NCBI RefSeq assembly: GCF_003726095.1
Contig: NZ_CP026031.1
Span: forward strand, 3,720,001 to 3,784,000
Direction of reading: 5' to 3'
DNA from: Niallia circulans
Lineage (GTDB): Bacteria > Bacillota > Bacilli > Bacillales > Cytobacillaceae
DNA length: 64,000 nt
Below, one piece after another: positions 35,571 to 43,483 of this stretch; positions within the stretch are counted from its first letter, which is position 1; each line of letters opens with the position of its first letter. The notes beneath the pieces were generated by a model. The model was not told where the DNA came from, did no database searches, and saw only the letters and a program-made list of their open reading frames with translations. Both the position numbers and the translations under genes were made by a program.

Positions 35571-36398
35571 ATGCTATTAAAAAGTGCTGTTTATGGATTT
35601 ATTATTGGTGATGCACTAGGTGTCCCCCATGAATTTAAAATAAGGGGAACATACGCATGTGAGACTATGACAAATGGTGGAGTATGGAATCAACCTGTTG
35701 GCACATGGTCAGACGATACATCCATGTTGCTCGCTACATTAGATTCCATTAATCATGAAAATGGTATAAACATCAAAGATATGAGAAATCGTTTTCTCGA
35801 TTGGATGCATCATGCGAAGTATACAGCAAGAAATGAAACTTTTGATATAGGATTAACTACACAGCAAGCACTAATGGACGGTATTGGTAAAAGTGATGTT
35901 AGATCAAACGGTAATGGTTCGCTTATGCGTATTCTGCCTCTTGCATTTATTGATTGTGATGATAAAAAGGTCAAAGAAGTATCATCCATAACACACGCAC
36001 ATGACATATCCAAGAAAGCTTGTCTTATTTATGTGGACATTGTAAGAAGGTTAATAAAAAATGAAAACCTAAAAGATATTCTAAATAATCAGACACACGA
36101 GGAACCATTCACACGCTTAAATTCATTGCATGAACTTGCAGAATCCGAAATCAAATCGACAGGTTATGTTGTCGATACCCTTGAAGCAGCTCTGTGGTGT
36201 GTCTTACAATCTCATTCGTACAAAGAAACTGTGCTAAAAGCAATCAATCTCGGAGGCGATACAGACACTATCGCAGCAATTGCTGGTGGACTAGCGGGTA
36301 TTATTTATGGTTATGACGCTATACCGAAGGAATGGATTGACACATTACATAACAAAGAACTTATCACGGCCATACTGTTAAAGCAAAAACTAGAATAA
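35571..36398 (+). CDS. ADP-ribosylglycohydrolase family protein
   Basis: 275 residues. DraG/ARH family motifs bind the two Mg2+ ions and the ADP-ribose: GDALGVPHEF at about 15-24, GTWSDDTSMLLA near 45, SNGNGSLMRILPLA near 110, and LGGDTDTIAAIAGGLAG near 230. Relatives remove ADP-ribose from proteins, nucleic acids or small molecules. The ATG at 35571 has AAGGAG 9 bp upstream; a TTG at 35562 lies inside that spacing. No ADP-ribosyltransferase gene is adjacent, so the target is unknown. Confidence 0.9.
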   Translation: MLLKSAVYGFIIGDALGVPHEFKIRGTYACETMTNGGVWNQPVGTWSDDTSMLLATLDSINHENGINIKDMRNRFLDWMHHAKYTARNETFDIGLTTQQALMDGIGKSDVRSNGNGSLMRILPLAFIDCDDKKVKEVSSITHAHDISKKACLIYVDIVRRLIKNENLKDILNNQTHEEPFTRLNSLHELAESEIKSTGYVVDTLEAALWCVLQSHSYKETVLKAINLGGDTDTIAAIAGGLAGIIYGYDAIPKEWIDTLHNKELITAILLKQKLE

Positions 36399-36752
36399 CC
36401 TTTGCTTTACAGTCCCTTATAAAAAGATAAATACCTTCTTTTTTGGCAGCAAAGAAGTCACACAAAAATGTCTCTGATTTGAGATATGTCCCTTTGTTCC
36501 TGATTTCAGACGGAAACCTTTTTATATGTGATACGTATCTATGCCTGTACACTATATTTATTTATATATACTCTTTCTATATAAAAAGAAGGAACAAAGG
36601 AACAACGATACGGGAACGTTGATATAGCAATAATCTTCTGTTCCTAATGACGTGAAAAAGCAGGTACAAAGCAGGGACATTTTACGTCAAAAAGGAACAA
36701 AAAAATCGGGTGAAATGGTCATTATCTGAGGTAGATTTTACGCTTCTCGATC
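36399..36752. other. Gene-free stretch after the ADP-ribosylglycohydrolase gene
   Basis: About 350 bp with no credible frame. It contains several short related words (AGGAACAAAGGAACAA, GGGACATTTTACGTC, CTTTGTTCCTGATTTC) in both orientations. These suggest decayed palindromic repeat elements, but no complete unit can be delimited. Confidence 0.35.
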
Positions 36753-36762
36753 TTGTATAATT

Positions 36763-36951
36763 CTAAAAAAAATATAATAAAAAATTATTTTTGTAACTAT
36801 TTTTGGAGGTTGGACAACAACACAAATGAATACCATATGTTTCTTCAATCGATTCTTCTAATGCCTGCAGCTGTTTCGAATATTCAATACAGATATTCTG
36901 ATACGAATCTTTTTCTTTATTTGTTTTACACGTTTCTATACAATTGGACAT
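36763..36951 (-). CDS. Doubtful small Cys-rich protein
   Basis: A 62-codon frame with protein-like composition in its first 48 residues: it begins MSNCIETCKTNKEKD, continues through CIEYSKQLQALEESIEETYG and ends with CCC. It lacks a good ribosome binding site (only GAAAAG), and the tail (NNFLLYFF) looks non-coding. It may be a remnant. I do not recognise a family. Confidence 0.3.
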   Translation of the reverse strand: MSNCIETCKTNKEKDSYQNICIEYSKQLQALEESIEETYGIHLCCCPTSKNSYKNNFLLYFF

Positions 36952-37001
36952 TCTTTTCTAAGTTTATAAAGCAATTTTCCAGAGAGGGAGAGTCTGTTTA
37001 G

Positions 37002-37148
37002 GCGTACCTTCTCCTTGAAGTACTCCCACAGCAAGAAACATGTGGGGGGCCATATGAATATGATCAAATGGTTGCTAAATATAAAAAGGGAACCATTCCT
37101 GCCATTAAAGACAGAATGGAGGGATTCGAAAATACGTACAGTATATAA
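37002..37148 (+). pseudogene. C-terminal remnant of an unidentified gene
   Basis: A frame opened by a stop at 36999-37001 encodes 48 residues that look like a natural protein end, including YEYDQMVAKYKKG and TIPAIKDRMEGFENTYSI. There is no start codon or ribosome binding site before the internal Met. A good terminator lies 6 bp after its stop. Together these suggest the 3' end of a gene whose upstream part has been lost. I cannot name the family. Confidence 0.45.
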
Positions 37149-37153
37149 AACAT

Positions 37154-37190
37154 AAAGCACATAGCCCTAATCTGCTATGTGCTTTTCATC
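37154..37190 (+). terminator. Terminator after the gene remnant
   Basis: A perfect 11-bp stem (AAAGCACATAG 37154-37164 with CTATGTGCTTT 37175-37185) is followed by T; the minus strand also has a T-rich flank. Confidence 0.7.
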
Positions 37191-37231
37191 CCTTCCTAAA
37201 TGCCACCTTTCAAAATAAAAAAAATTCCCCA

Positions 37232-37260
37232 TTGACAAATCCTGCCTCTCTCTATAAAAT
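37232..37260 (+). promoter_or_regulatory. Promoter of the exporter operon
   Basis: Consensus TTGACA (37232-37237) and TAAAAT (37255-37260) are 17 bp apart, 70 bp before the regulator gene. Confidence 0.8.
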
Positions 37261-37265
37261 ACTGA

Positions 37266-37312
37266 ATAATTTTGCAAAATTATCAATTTGATTCGCTAAA
37301 TAGCGAATCAAA
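37266..37312. promoter_or_regulatory. Two palindromic operators before the ArsR-type regulator gene
   Basis: ATAATTTTGCAAAATTAT (37266-37283) is an 18-bp perfect palindrome. TTTGATTCGCTA, two bases, TAGCGAATCAAA (37287-37312) is a 26-bp perfect palindrome. Centres are 25 bp apart. Both lie between the -10 box and the start codon, where repressor binding would block transcription; the second is the more ArsR-like. Confidence 0.75.
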
Positions 37313-37329
37313 ATAAAAGGAAGAGATCC

Positions 37330-38355
37330 ATGGACAAAGTAAACATTTGGATTAAAAAACATGTACGTGTCATTTACTCCCCCTTTCGTGAATTGTTAAC
37401 TAGTTTACATGTTTTACACAATCCAGCTCATCACCTGACGAGGCTAGAGTGGGCAGAGAAAACAAAAGAAGCAATATCGAAACCGCATTGGAAAATGATT
37501 CAATTCTTTGGGGAAATTAGTAATGAATGGCTTAATTTTCTCGATTTGGATGATTATCTTTTATTGGAAGAGAAGCATGTTGAGGAAGCCATTGAACGAT
37601 TACGTTTATTGCCAGAGCAGCAATTTCTTGCCTTCCTGCTAGGTAAAAGCGACTTTACAGATGCAAATACAAACCAACAAAAGGTTTTAAAAAAACCTAA
37701 TTATTATCGGAATCTCCTTTGCGATTTGCTCTATGATTACCAGCAAAATTATTTTGCGCGCGAATTATATCGAATGGAGCCGTGGTTAATTAAATCTGTT
37801 CATGAATTAAAAAAAGCAATAGCAGCAAATCCATATGAAGCGATCAACGCTATTCATCCACGCTTCAGACTTGATCCAAAATCGATACGATTTTATAAAG
37901 CAAACACCTGGATTTTTGCTTATGAAGAGATAGAAACATTGACGATATACCCATCCAGCTTTATCGCGCCACATCTCTTAGTTGGCTTAGAAGTTCCTGC
38001 CATCATTGTTTATTTGCATGTCTCCTTTCCTAATCAGCTGGGAACTAGTCAAGATATAGTCCCAATAGACTTGCTTTCTACTCTCGCTGCATTAGGGGAC
38101 AAAACGAGATTACAATTATTAAGACAAATGTCTCGGCATCCCATTTGTACACTGCAATTATCGGAATCTACCGGGCTTGCAAAGGCCACAATTTCTAAGC
38201 ATCTAAAAATCTTAGAAAAGGCGTGCTTAATAAAAGGGGAAAGACATGGACACTTTGTGTTTTATGAGACAGATTTACAAAAATTAGACCAACTGAAGGT
38301 CGACTTAAATCAGTTTTTTGATCAGCCTTCCCTTGGTCAAAAGGAGGATACATAA
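37330..38355 (+). CDS. ArsR-type winged-helix regulator with large N-terminal domain
   Basis: 341 residues. The N-terminal ~245 form a domain of unknown function common in ArsR-type regulators (DUF5937-like, by memory). The C-terminal winged helix runs LSTLAALGDKTRLQLLRQMSRHPICTLQLSESTGLAKATISKHLKILEKACLIKGERHGHFVFYE. No metal-binding Cys cluster is seen. It is the first gene of an operon with three ABC-2 exporter genes, joined end-to-start with the first permease. It probably represses the operon through the adjacent palindromes in response to the exported compound. Confidence 0.82.
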   Translation: MDKVNIWIKKHVRVIYSPFRELLTSLHVLHNPAHHLTRLEWAEKTKEAISKPHWKMIQFFGEISNEWLNFLDLDDYLLLEEKHVEEAIERLRLLPEQQFLAFLLGKSDFTDANTNQQKVLKKPNYYRNLLCDLLYDYQQNYFARELYRMEPWLIKSVHELKKAIAANPYEAINAIHPRFRLDPKSIRFYKANTWIFAYEEIETLTIYPSSFIAPHLLVGLEVPAIIVYLHVSFPNQLGTSQDIVPIDLLSTLAALGDKTRLQLLRQMSRHPICTLQLSESTGLAKATISKHLKILEKACLIKGERHGHFVFYETDLQKLDQLKVDLNQFFDQPSLGQKEDT

Positions 38356-39165
38356 ATGTGGTTGAGCATTTCTGCTACTTTTTGGCGAAATTATCTCGTG
38401 ATGAAAAGAGCTTTTCCTTGGTCTTTTTTTCTAGGACATATATTAAGCGCTATTTATATTATCATCTTTGCCTACCTTACCTATTTTTTTGTTTTTAAAG
38501 GAGAATTATCATCCAGTTTCTCTGCCTATGCGGGGACAGATGACTATCTTTCCTACTGCATTTTAGGTGGATTACTTTACTCTTTTTCAGTGTCTCTTTT
38601 AATGATTACAAGTCGAACACTTATCACAGAATTGCGAGAAGGGACCCTAGAATCCCTTCTTCTAACACCATCGACAAGAAAGGGATATTTTCTCGGCTAT
38701 GTAGCGCAAGGGTTGATTAGAATTATGTTGGAATTCCTTGTGATTATTGCCGCTGGCTCTCTATTTGGCTTGCATTTACAAGGAATAAACTGGCTTCATG
38801 TCTTAATTGTTCTTGTCGTTTTGATTCTTTCCACCTTTTCGATGGCATTAGTATTAGGATCGTTTATGCTCTACTTTCGAGATACATATATCACGCAGAA
38901 CACCTTATTTGTCCTTATGGGACTTGTTTGCAGCATCACTTTTCCAAGTGACTTTTTACCAGCGGCAGTAAGGTGGATCAGCCAAGTCATGCCACTTACC
39001 TATGGAATTGATGCTTTACGAATGGTCTGGATAGAGGGAACCCCACTTAATGAGCTTTTGGCTCCATTACTAAAAATGGCAACGCTTGGTTTGATTTATT
39101 TGCCAACAGGCTCATATTTGATGAAAAAAATGGAGAAATACGTATTAGAAAAGCATTTTGGATAA
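38356..39165 (+). CDS. ABC-2 type exporter permease 1
   Basis: 269 residues with six membrane helices. The ELREGTLESLLLTPSTRKGYFLG segment and VMPLTYGIDALRM near the C-terminus are typical of DrrB/NodJ-like ABC-2 permeases. GGAGG lies before the ATG, which directly follows the regulator stop. It forms a heterodimeric channel with the second permease (40152). Confidence 0.88.
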   Translation: MWLSISATFWRNYLVMKRAFPWSFFLGHILSAIYIIIFAYLTYFFVFKGELSSSFSAYAGTDDYLSYCILGGLLYSFSVSLLMITSRTLITELREGTLESLLLTPSTRKGYFLGYVAQGLIRIMLEFLVIIAAGSLFGLHLQGINWLHVLIVLVVLILSTFSMALVLGSFMLYFRDTYITQNTLFVLMGLVCSITFPSDFLPAAVRWISQVMPLTYGIDALRMVWIEGTPLNELLAPLLKMATLGLIYLPTGSYLMKKMEKYVLEKHFG

Positions 39166-39177
39166 GGAGTGATGAAA

Positions 39178-40155
39178 GTGATCGAAGCAAAAGGAATTAG
39201 TAAGTATTACACAGTGAAAAAAAGAAAGAATTTTTTCCGTTCAGAAAAGCAAGTTGTATGTGCTGTTAAAGATTTAAACATCTCTATTAAAGAAGGAGAA
39301 ATCGTTGGCTTGCTCGGTTTAAATGGGGCTGGAAAAACTACTACCATTAAAATGCTCAGTACCTTACTAAATCCAACAGATGGACAAATAACAATTGATG
39401 GTTTTGATGCTGTAAAAGAGGCAATGAAGGTAAAAAAGCATATTAATATGATTGCTGGTGGAGAAAGAATGCTATATTGGCGGCTGACTGGATCCGAAAA
39501 CCTCCGCTATTTCGGAAAGCTCTATCAACTATCAGGTCTAGAGCTTGAAAAACGCATAGCCTATCTTCTCGATCAAGTTGGATTAAAAGAGGCAAAGGAC
39601 ATTCCAGTAGAACTATATTCAAAAGGGATGAAGCAAAGACTCCAAATTGCGAGAGGACTTATAAATAATCCTAAATATTTATTCCTTGATGAACCAACGC
39701 TTGGCCTGGATGCGCCAGTAGCTAAGCAATTGAGAGGATTAGTGAAAAACTTAGCAAAACAAGAAAACAAAGGAATCTTATTAACAAGTCATTACCTCGA
39801 AGAAGTGGAGGAGCTTTGTGATCGCATCTATATTATTGAAAAGGGATCGATTATTTTAGATGGCACACCAGAAAAAATTATTTCATCTGTAGTAAAAAGC
39901 TATCATTTAAGGATGGAAACAAGTTCCCTATCGGCAAGTGCGCAAAATAAACTCAAACAGGCATTAGTCGATTGCAGCATTCAGTTTAATTGGCTGACAG
40001 ATAGCACAGTGATTCTTGTCGATGCACCCTATGATCCCACTTCTTTTCTTATTAATATTTGTATGAATGAATCTGTTTCAATTCTAAAACTTGAGCTTAA
40101 ACGGCCACGATTAGAAGACGCGATTCTAACCTTAGCAAAGGAGAAATCTGCATGA
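39178..40155 (+). CDS. ABC-2 type exporter ATP-binding protein
   Basis: About 325 residues. Walker A GLNGAGKTTT, signature YSKGMKQRLQIARG, Walker B YLFLDEPTLGLD and the switch LLTSHYLEEVEELCD are all present, followed by a ~100-residue C-terminal extension as in drug/lipid exporters. The GTG at 39178 is best spaced from AAGGAG (8 bp); a GTG at 39169 and ATG at 39172 are in frame but too close. It overlaps the next permease gene by 4 bp. Confidence 0.9.
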   Translation: MIEAKGISKYYTVKKRKNFFRSEKQVVCAVKDLNISIKEGEIVGLLGLNGAGKTTTIKMLSTLLNPTDGQITIDGFDAVKEAMKVKKHINMIAGGERMLYWRLTGSENLRYFGKLYQLSGLELEKRIAYLLDQVGLKEAKDIPVELYSKGMKQRLQIARGLINNPKYLFLDEPTLGLDAPVAKQLRGLVKNLAKQENKGILLTSHYLEEVEELCDRIYIIEKGSIILDGTPEKIISSVVKSYHLRMETSSLSASAQNKLKQALVDCSIQFNWLTDSTVILVDAPYDPTSFLINICMNESVSILKLELKRPRLEDAILTLAKEKSA

Positions 40156-40964
40156 AGTTGTTTTCTATTTTACAAGCAGAAATGGCTAAAAGTCATAAAC
40201 ATAACTTTCATAACAAGTTAATCTATTTTTCCTTACTCTTATGGCCAGCCTTATTGTTTATTACGTCTTATTATTCCTTTAAGCCCTTTAACCTAACGGA
40301 ATCTAGTCCGCTATCTGCCTATATGGATGTTGACCAAATCACTATGTTTTTACTAACCGGTTATTTAGGATATATTTTCTTTTGGAGCCTTGTTCAATCC
40401 GCTTGGAATATGAGCTATGAGCGTCAGGCTGGTACACTTGAGCTCATCTTTCTTACACCTGCAAATCGTTTAACTATCATGTTTGCACGTGCAGCAGGAA
40501 ATTTGCTTGAAGCTGTATGGTTATTCACTACCTTCATCCTATTGGTGCTTATTGTTACAGGACAAGCGGCTGAAATTTATTGGGCAAATGTTCCACTCGC
40601 CTTATTTCTCCTTTGTATATCTGCGATTGTTTGGGGTGGATTTTTAAATATTGTTTTTCTCTTTTCGCGAGATGCAGGAATTCTTTTTACCATTTTCGAG
40701 GAACCAATGCAGTTCTTCTCTGGTGTACGTATTCCAATCCTTGCCTTCCCAATCTGGGGAAAAGCAATTGCCTACCTTTTTCCGCTTACTTATGTACTAG
40801 GTATCTTTCGAGATCTTGTGCTAAATGGAAAAGATTTTACGCAAATGATCGGACAATATTTACTTTTAGTTTCCATCATTCTAATGCTTGCCGTGACCTC
40901 CGTCTTTCTTTTAAAAAAGGCAGAAACCCATGCTAAGAATACAGGAAATATGGTTCTTTATTAA
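40152..40964 (+). CDS. ABC-2 type exporter permease 2
   Basis: 270 residues with six helices. The segment SYERQAGTLELIFLTPANRLTIMFARAAGNL parallels that of permease 1, and FPLTYVLGIFRD matches its VMPLTYGIDALR. It overlaps the ATPase gene (ATGA-type), showing coupled translation. The exported substrate is unknown; drug, lantibiotic or lipid are all possible. Confidence 0.88.
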   Translation: MKLFSILQAEMAKSHKHNFHNKLIYFSLLLWPALLFITSYYSFKPFNLTESSPLSAYMDVDQITMFLLTGYLGYIFFWSLVQSAWNMSYERQAGTLELIFLTPANRLTIMFARAAGNLLEAVWLFTTFILLVLIVTGQAAEIYWANVPLALFLLCISAIVWGGFLNIVFLFSRDAGILFTIFEEPMQFFSGVRIPILAFPIWGKAIAYLFPLTYVLGIFRDLVLNGKDFTQMIGQYLLLVSIILMLAVTSVFLLKKAETHAKNTGNMVLY

Positions 40965-40977
40965 GGGTAATAATCGT

Positions 40978-41010
40978 GCCTCTTCGTTTCACGTGAAACA
41001 AGAGGCTATT
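40978..41010. terminator. Hairpin at the end of the exporter operon, containing the parS-like site
   Basis: GCCTCTT...AGAGGC flanks the self-complementary GTTTCACGTGAAAC, giving a long near-perfect hairpin between convergent genes. The following T-run is weak (CTATTTCC). Confidence 0.5.
40985..41000. promoter_or_regulatory. parS-like site (ParB/Spo0J binding)
   Basis: CGTTTCACGTGAAACA matches the parS consensus TGTTNCACGTGAAACA at 15 of 16 positions; only the first base differs. It lies in the short gap between convergent genes, where parS sites are often tolerated. Confidence 0.65.
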
Positions 41011-41028
41011 TCCTAGAAAATATTAATC

Positions 41029-42459
41029 CTACACTAAAAAGTCCACCAGCTTTACGACAAGAGATAATGCCCTTATCGTTAGTTTCTTCCAAAAACCCGC
41101 TTCTGTTTCCTTTACTTTCTCGTCTGATTTATAAGTCCCATCTTCTAAAACTTGTAGACTTTGATTATTTACCGTTTTATTTAGTTCCTCTTGAAGAAAG
41201 TGTGCGAATTCTTCACTATCAATTAATACCATTGTTTCGGTATTTAAAAAAGTACTTCTTGCGTCCAGATTATAGGAGCCAATTAAACTAATTCTCCCAT
41301 CAAAGATATATGTCTTTCCGTGAAGTGATTCCGTTTTCGGCTGGTATTCATATAACTCATCAGCGAATTGAATAATGTCCTTCCTGCTTGCCCAATATCC
41401 AGAAAACGCAACTAAGTTCGGAGTAGAGGCAACGGCGTTTGTTAGGACCTTCCAATGGTCAACCGCTATTTTCTTTTTATCTACATAAGCCAGCATTTTC
41501 CTCGTTGGCACAATATAAGGACTTTCTAAATAAATAGATTTTGCTTGTTCACTTAGTGATACAATTTCTTTCCAAATAAGAGGATCTTTATTAAAGCGCT
41601 GATGGGGATTAAAAAGAAAATGGACCTTTTTCGTTGGATTCGCATCTTTTTTCCAGTTAATCATTTTATCTATCGACAATGGATAAACATCTTTAGCATG
41701 TTTTAATAAGTGAAGGGCTTTCTTCCGTTTTTGCTCCCCTAGCTTTTCCTTCCTTGGTGAAAGTTTCTTTACAGAAATTTTTGTAAAAGGATGTTTCCAA
41801 ACATATTGATAATAACCATCCATTTGCTTTAGCACACTAGTTTTTGGTTTTTCAGTAAACACAAGCACATCCCGATCATTGGAAGCTCCTTTAGCTCCTT
41901 GTGAACTAAAATATTTATCTCCTATATTTCTACCGCCAACTAATGCAAGTTCTTCATCTATGATAAATAACTTATCATGAAATCGATTATTCCAAGTCCA
42001 AGGCTTGCCTAAATGTAGGGGTTCATAATACTTTAATTCCATATTCGGGTGCTGATAAATAGCATAGCTATACAAACGCAAATCCTTATTAAATCGGTTG
42101 ACCATTCCATCCAGCAAAATACGTACTTTTACCCCGCGATCTGCTGCTTCAAATAGAGAAGCAAAAAACAAATCAGAATATGTACCTTTTTGAATGGCAT
42201 AAGTAGATAAATCAATAGATTTCTTTGCATTCTTTATTAACTGCAATCTCGCTAAACCAGAATCTTCCCTGTCTTGAAGTAATACAACTTTATCAGAAGA
42301 CACTACTCTCTCTTCGTTCTGTGAAAGGTTCACAGCTGGATTCCAAGAAGAGTTTTCCTTAGGCTTGTAAAAATAAGGCACAATGACGCAGAATACGACA
42401 ATATATAGGAGATAGCATCCAACTAAAACCAAAATAGTTTTCATGCTTTTATGTATCAT
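41029..42459 (-). CDS. Phospholipase D superfamily protein (cardiolipin synthase-like)
   Basis: About 476 residues. An N-terminal membrane anchor (ILVLVGCYLLYIVVFCVIV) is followed by two HKD half-sites: HDKLFIIDEELALVGGRNIGD and HGKTYIFDGRISLIGSYNLD. The layout matches ClsC/YmdC-type enzymes rather than the two-helix ClsA, so phosphatidyl transfer at the membrane is the likely activity. I place the start at the ATG at 42459 with GGTGGG upstream; a GTG at 42471 is possible. No partner such as YmdB is next to it. Confidence 0.85.
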   Translation of the reverse strand: MIHKSMKTILVLVGCYLLYIVVFCVIVPYFYKPKENSSWNPAVNLSQNEERVVSSDKVVLLQDREDSGLARLQLIKNAKKSIDLSTYAIQKGTYSDLFFASLFEAADRGVKVRILLDGMVNRFNKDLRLYSYAIYQHPNMELKYYEPLHLGKPWTWNNRFHDKLFIIDEELALVGGRNIGDKYFSSQGAKGASNDRDVLVFTEKPKTSVLKQMDGYYQYVWKHPFTKISVKKLSPRKEKLGEQKRKKALHLLKHAKDVYPLSIDKMINWKKDANPTKKVHFLFNPHQRFNKDPLIWKEIVSLSEQAKSIYLESPYIVPTRKMLAYVDKKKIAVDHWKVLTNAVASTPNLVAFSGYWASRKDIIQFADELYEYQPKTESLHGKTYIFDGRISLIGSYNLDARSTFLNTETMVLIDSEEFAHFLQEELNKTVNNQSLQVLEDGTYKSDEKVKETEAGFWKKLTIRALSLVVKLVDFLV

Positions 42460-42471
42460 ATTGTTTCCCAC

Positions 42472-42784
42472 CCATTTTGTTAGATACTAAGTAGTTTCTC
42501 CTATCGACGTTTAATTATGAAAAAAGCTATTTCTTTTTTTACTCAGTTTCGATCCTTAATTTTCCGAGAGCAAAAATTACTATTTTTATAGAAGGCTTAA
42601 TCATACTATCTATAGATGAATGAACCCCCTCTTAATTGAGAATAGGCCTTAATAAATGAAAATTACTAGATAGATATCAAAAACACCGCAAATACAGTGC
42701 TTAGGTTGTCAACTTTTCACAAATTCAAGCAAGGATTCTTATAGATAAAAATTAAAATAAGTATTAATTAGTTTTAGATTATCC
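42472..42784. other. Intergenic stretch between the PLD gene and the ahpCF promoter
   Basis: About 310 bp, AT-rich, divergent. I see no gene, repeat or RNA element in it. Confidence 0.35.
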
Positions 42785-42813
42785 TTGACAAAATAATTAA
42801 ATTTATATAATAA
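42785..42813 (+). promoter_or_regulatory. Promoter of ahpCF
   Basis: TTGACA (42785-42790) is followed by TATAAT at 15 bp (42806-42811) or TAATAA at 17 bp (42808-42813). Confidence 0.7.
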
Positions 42814-42824
42814 TAAATGTTGAA

Positions 42825-42839
42825 TTGTAATAATTATTA
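42825..42839 (+). promoter_or_regulatory. PerR box of ahpCF
   Basis: TTGTAATAATTATTA matches the PerR consensus TTATAATNATTATAA at 13 of 15 positions (N counted) and lies just downstream of the -10 box, fitting peroxide-inducible repression. Confidence 0.75.
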
Positions 42840-42905
42840 TTTGCATAAGTTTGGATTATTTGTCCAAACTAGTAATAAATTATTCATATTAGGAGGAATT
42901 TTATT

Positions 42906-43469
42906 ATGTCAATTATCGGAAAAGAAGTTTCACCATTTACAGCTCAAGCATTTCATAACGGTGAATTTATTGAAGTAACAGAAGAAAACTTAAAAGGTAA
43001 ATGGAGTATTTTCTGCTTCTATCCAGCTGATTTTACTTTCGTATGCCCAACTGAATTAGAAGATTTACAAAATGAATATGCTACATTGAAAGATCTTGGA
43101 GTAGAAGTTTACTCTGTTTCAACAGACACGCATTTCACTCACAAAGCATGGCATGATCATTCAGATGCAATCGGCAAAATCGAGTACATCATGATTGGTG
43201 ACCCAACACAAAGAATTTCTCGTGATTTTGACATTCTTAACGAGGAAGCTGGTCTTGCAGATCGTGGAACTTTCCTTATCGATCCAGATGGTAAAATTCA
43301 AGCGGTTGAAATCAACGCAGACGGTATCGGCCGTGATGCAAGCACACTAGTAAACAAAATCAAAGCTGCACAATATGTTCGCAACAATCCAGGTGAAGTT
43401 TGCCCAGCTAAATGGCAAGAAGGCAGCACTACACTTAAGCCAAGCCTAGACCTTGTTGGCAAAATTTAA
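42906..43469 (+). CDS. ahpC: Alkyl hydroperoxide reductase subunit C (peroxiredoxin)
   Basis: 187 residues, cytoplasmic 2-Cys peroxiredoxin. The peroxidatic Cys47 is in [13 protein letters not shown] and the resolving Cys166 in GEVCPAKW. It reduces H2O2 and organic peroxides and is recycled by AhpF, encoded 14 bp downstream. AGGAGG precedes the ATG. The 5' region carries a PerR-type box. Confidence 0.97.
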   Translation: MSIIGKEVSPFTAQAFHNGEFIEVTEENLKGKWSIFCFYPADFTFVCPTELEDLQNEYATLKDLGVEVYSVSTDTHFTHKAWHDHSDAIGKIEYIMIGDPTQRISRDFDILNEEAGLADRGTFLIDPDGKIQAVEINADGIGRDASTLVNKIKAAQYVRNNPGEVCPAKWQEGSTTLKPSLDLVGKI

Positions 43470-43483
43470 GGGAGTGGCTCTGT

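Noticed and set aside
36753..37001. 82-codon plus-strand frame.
   Set aside because: No ribosome binding site and an aromatic-rich composition; the antisense and downstream frames look more protein-like.
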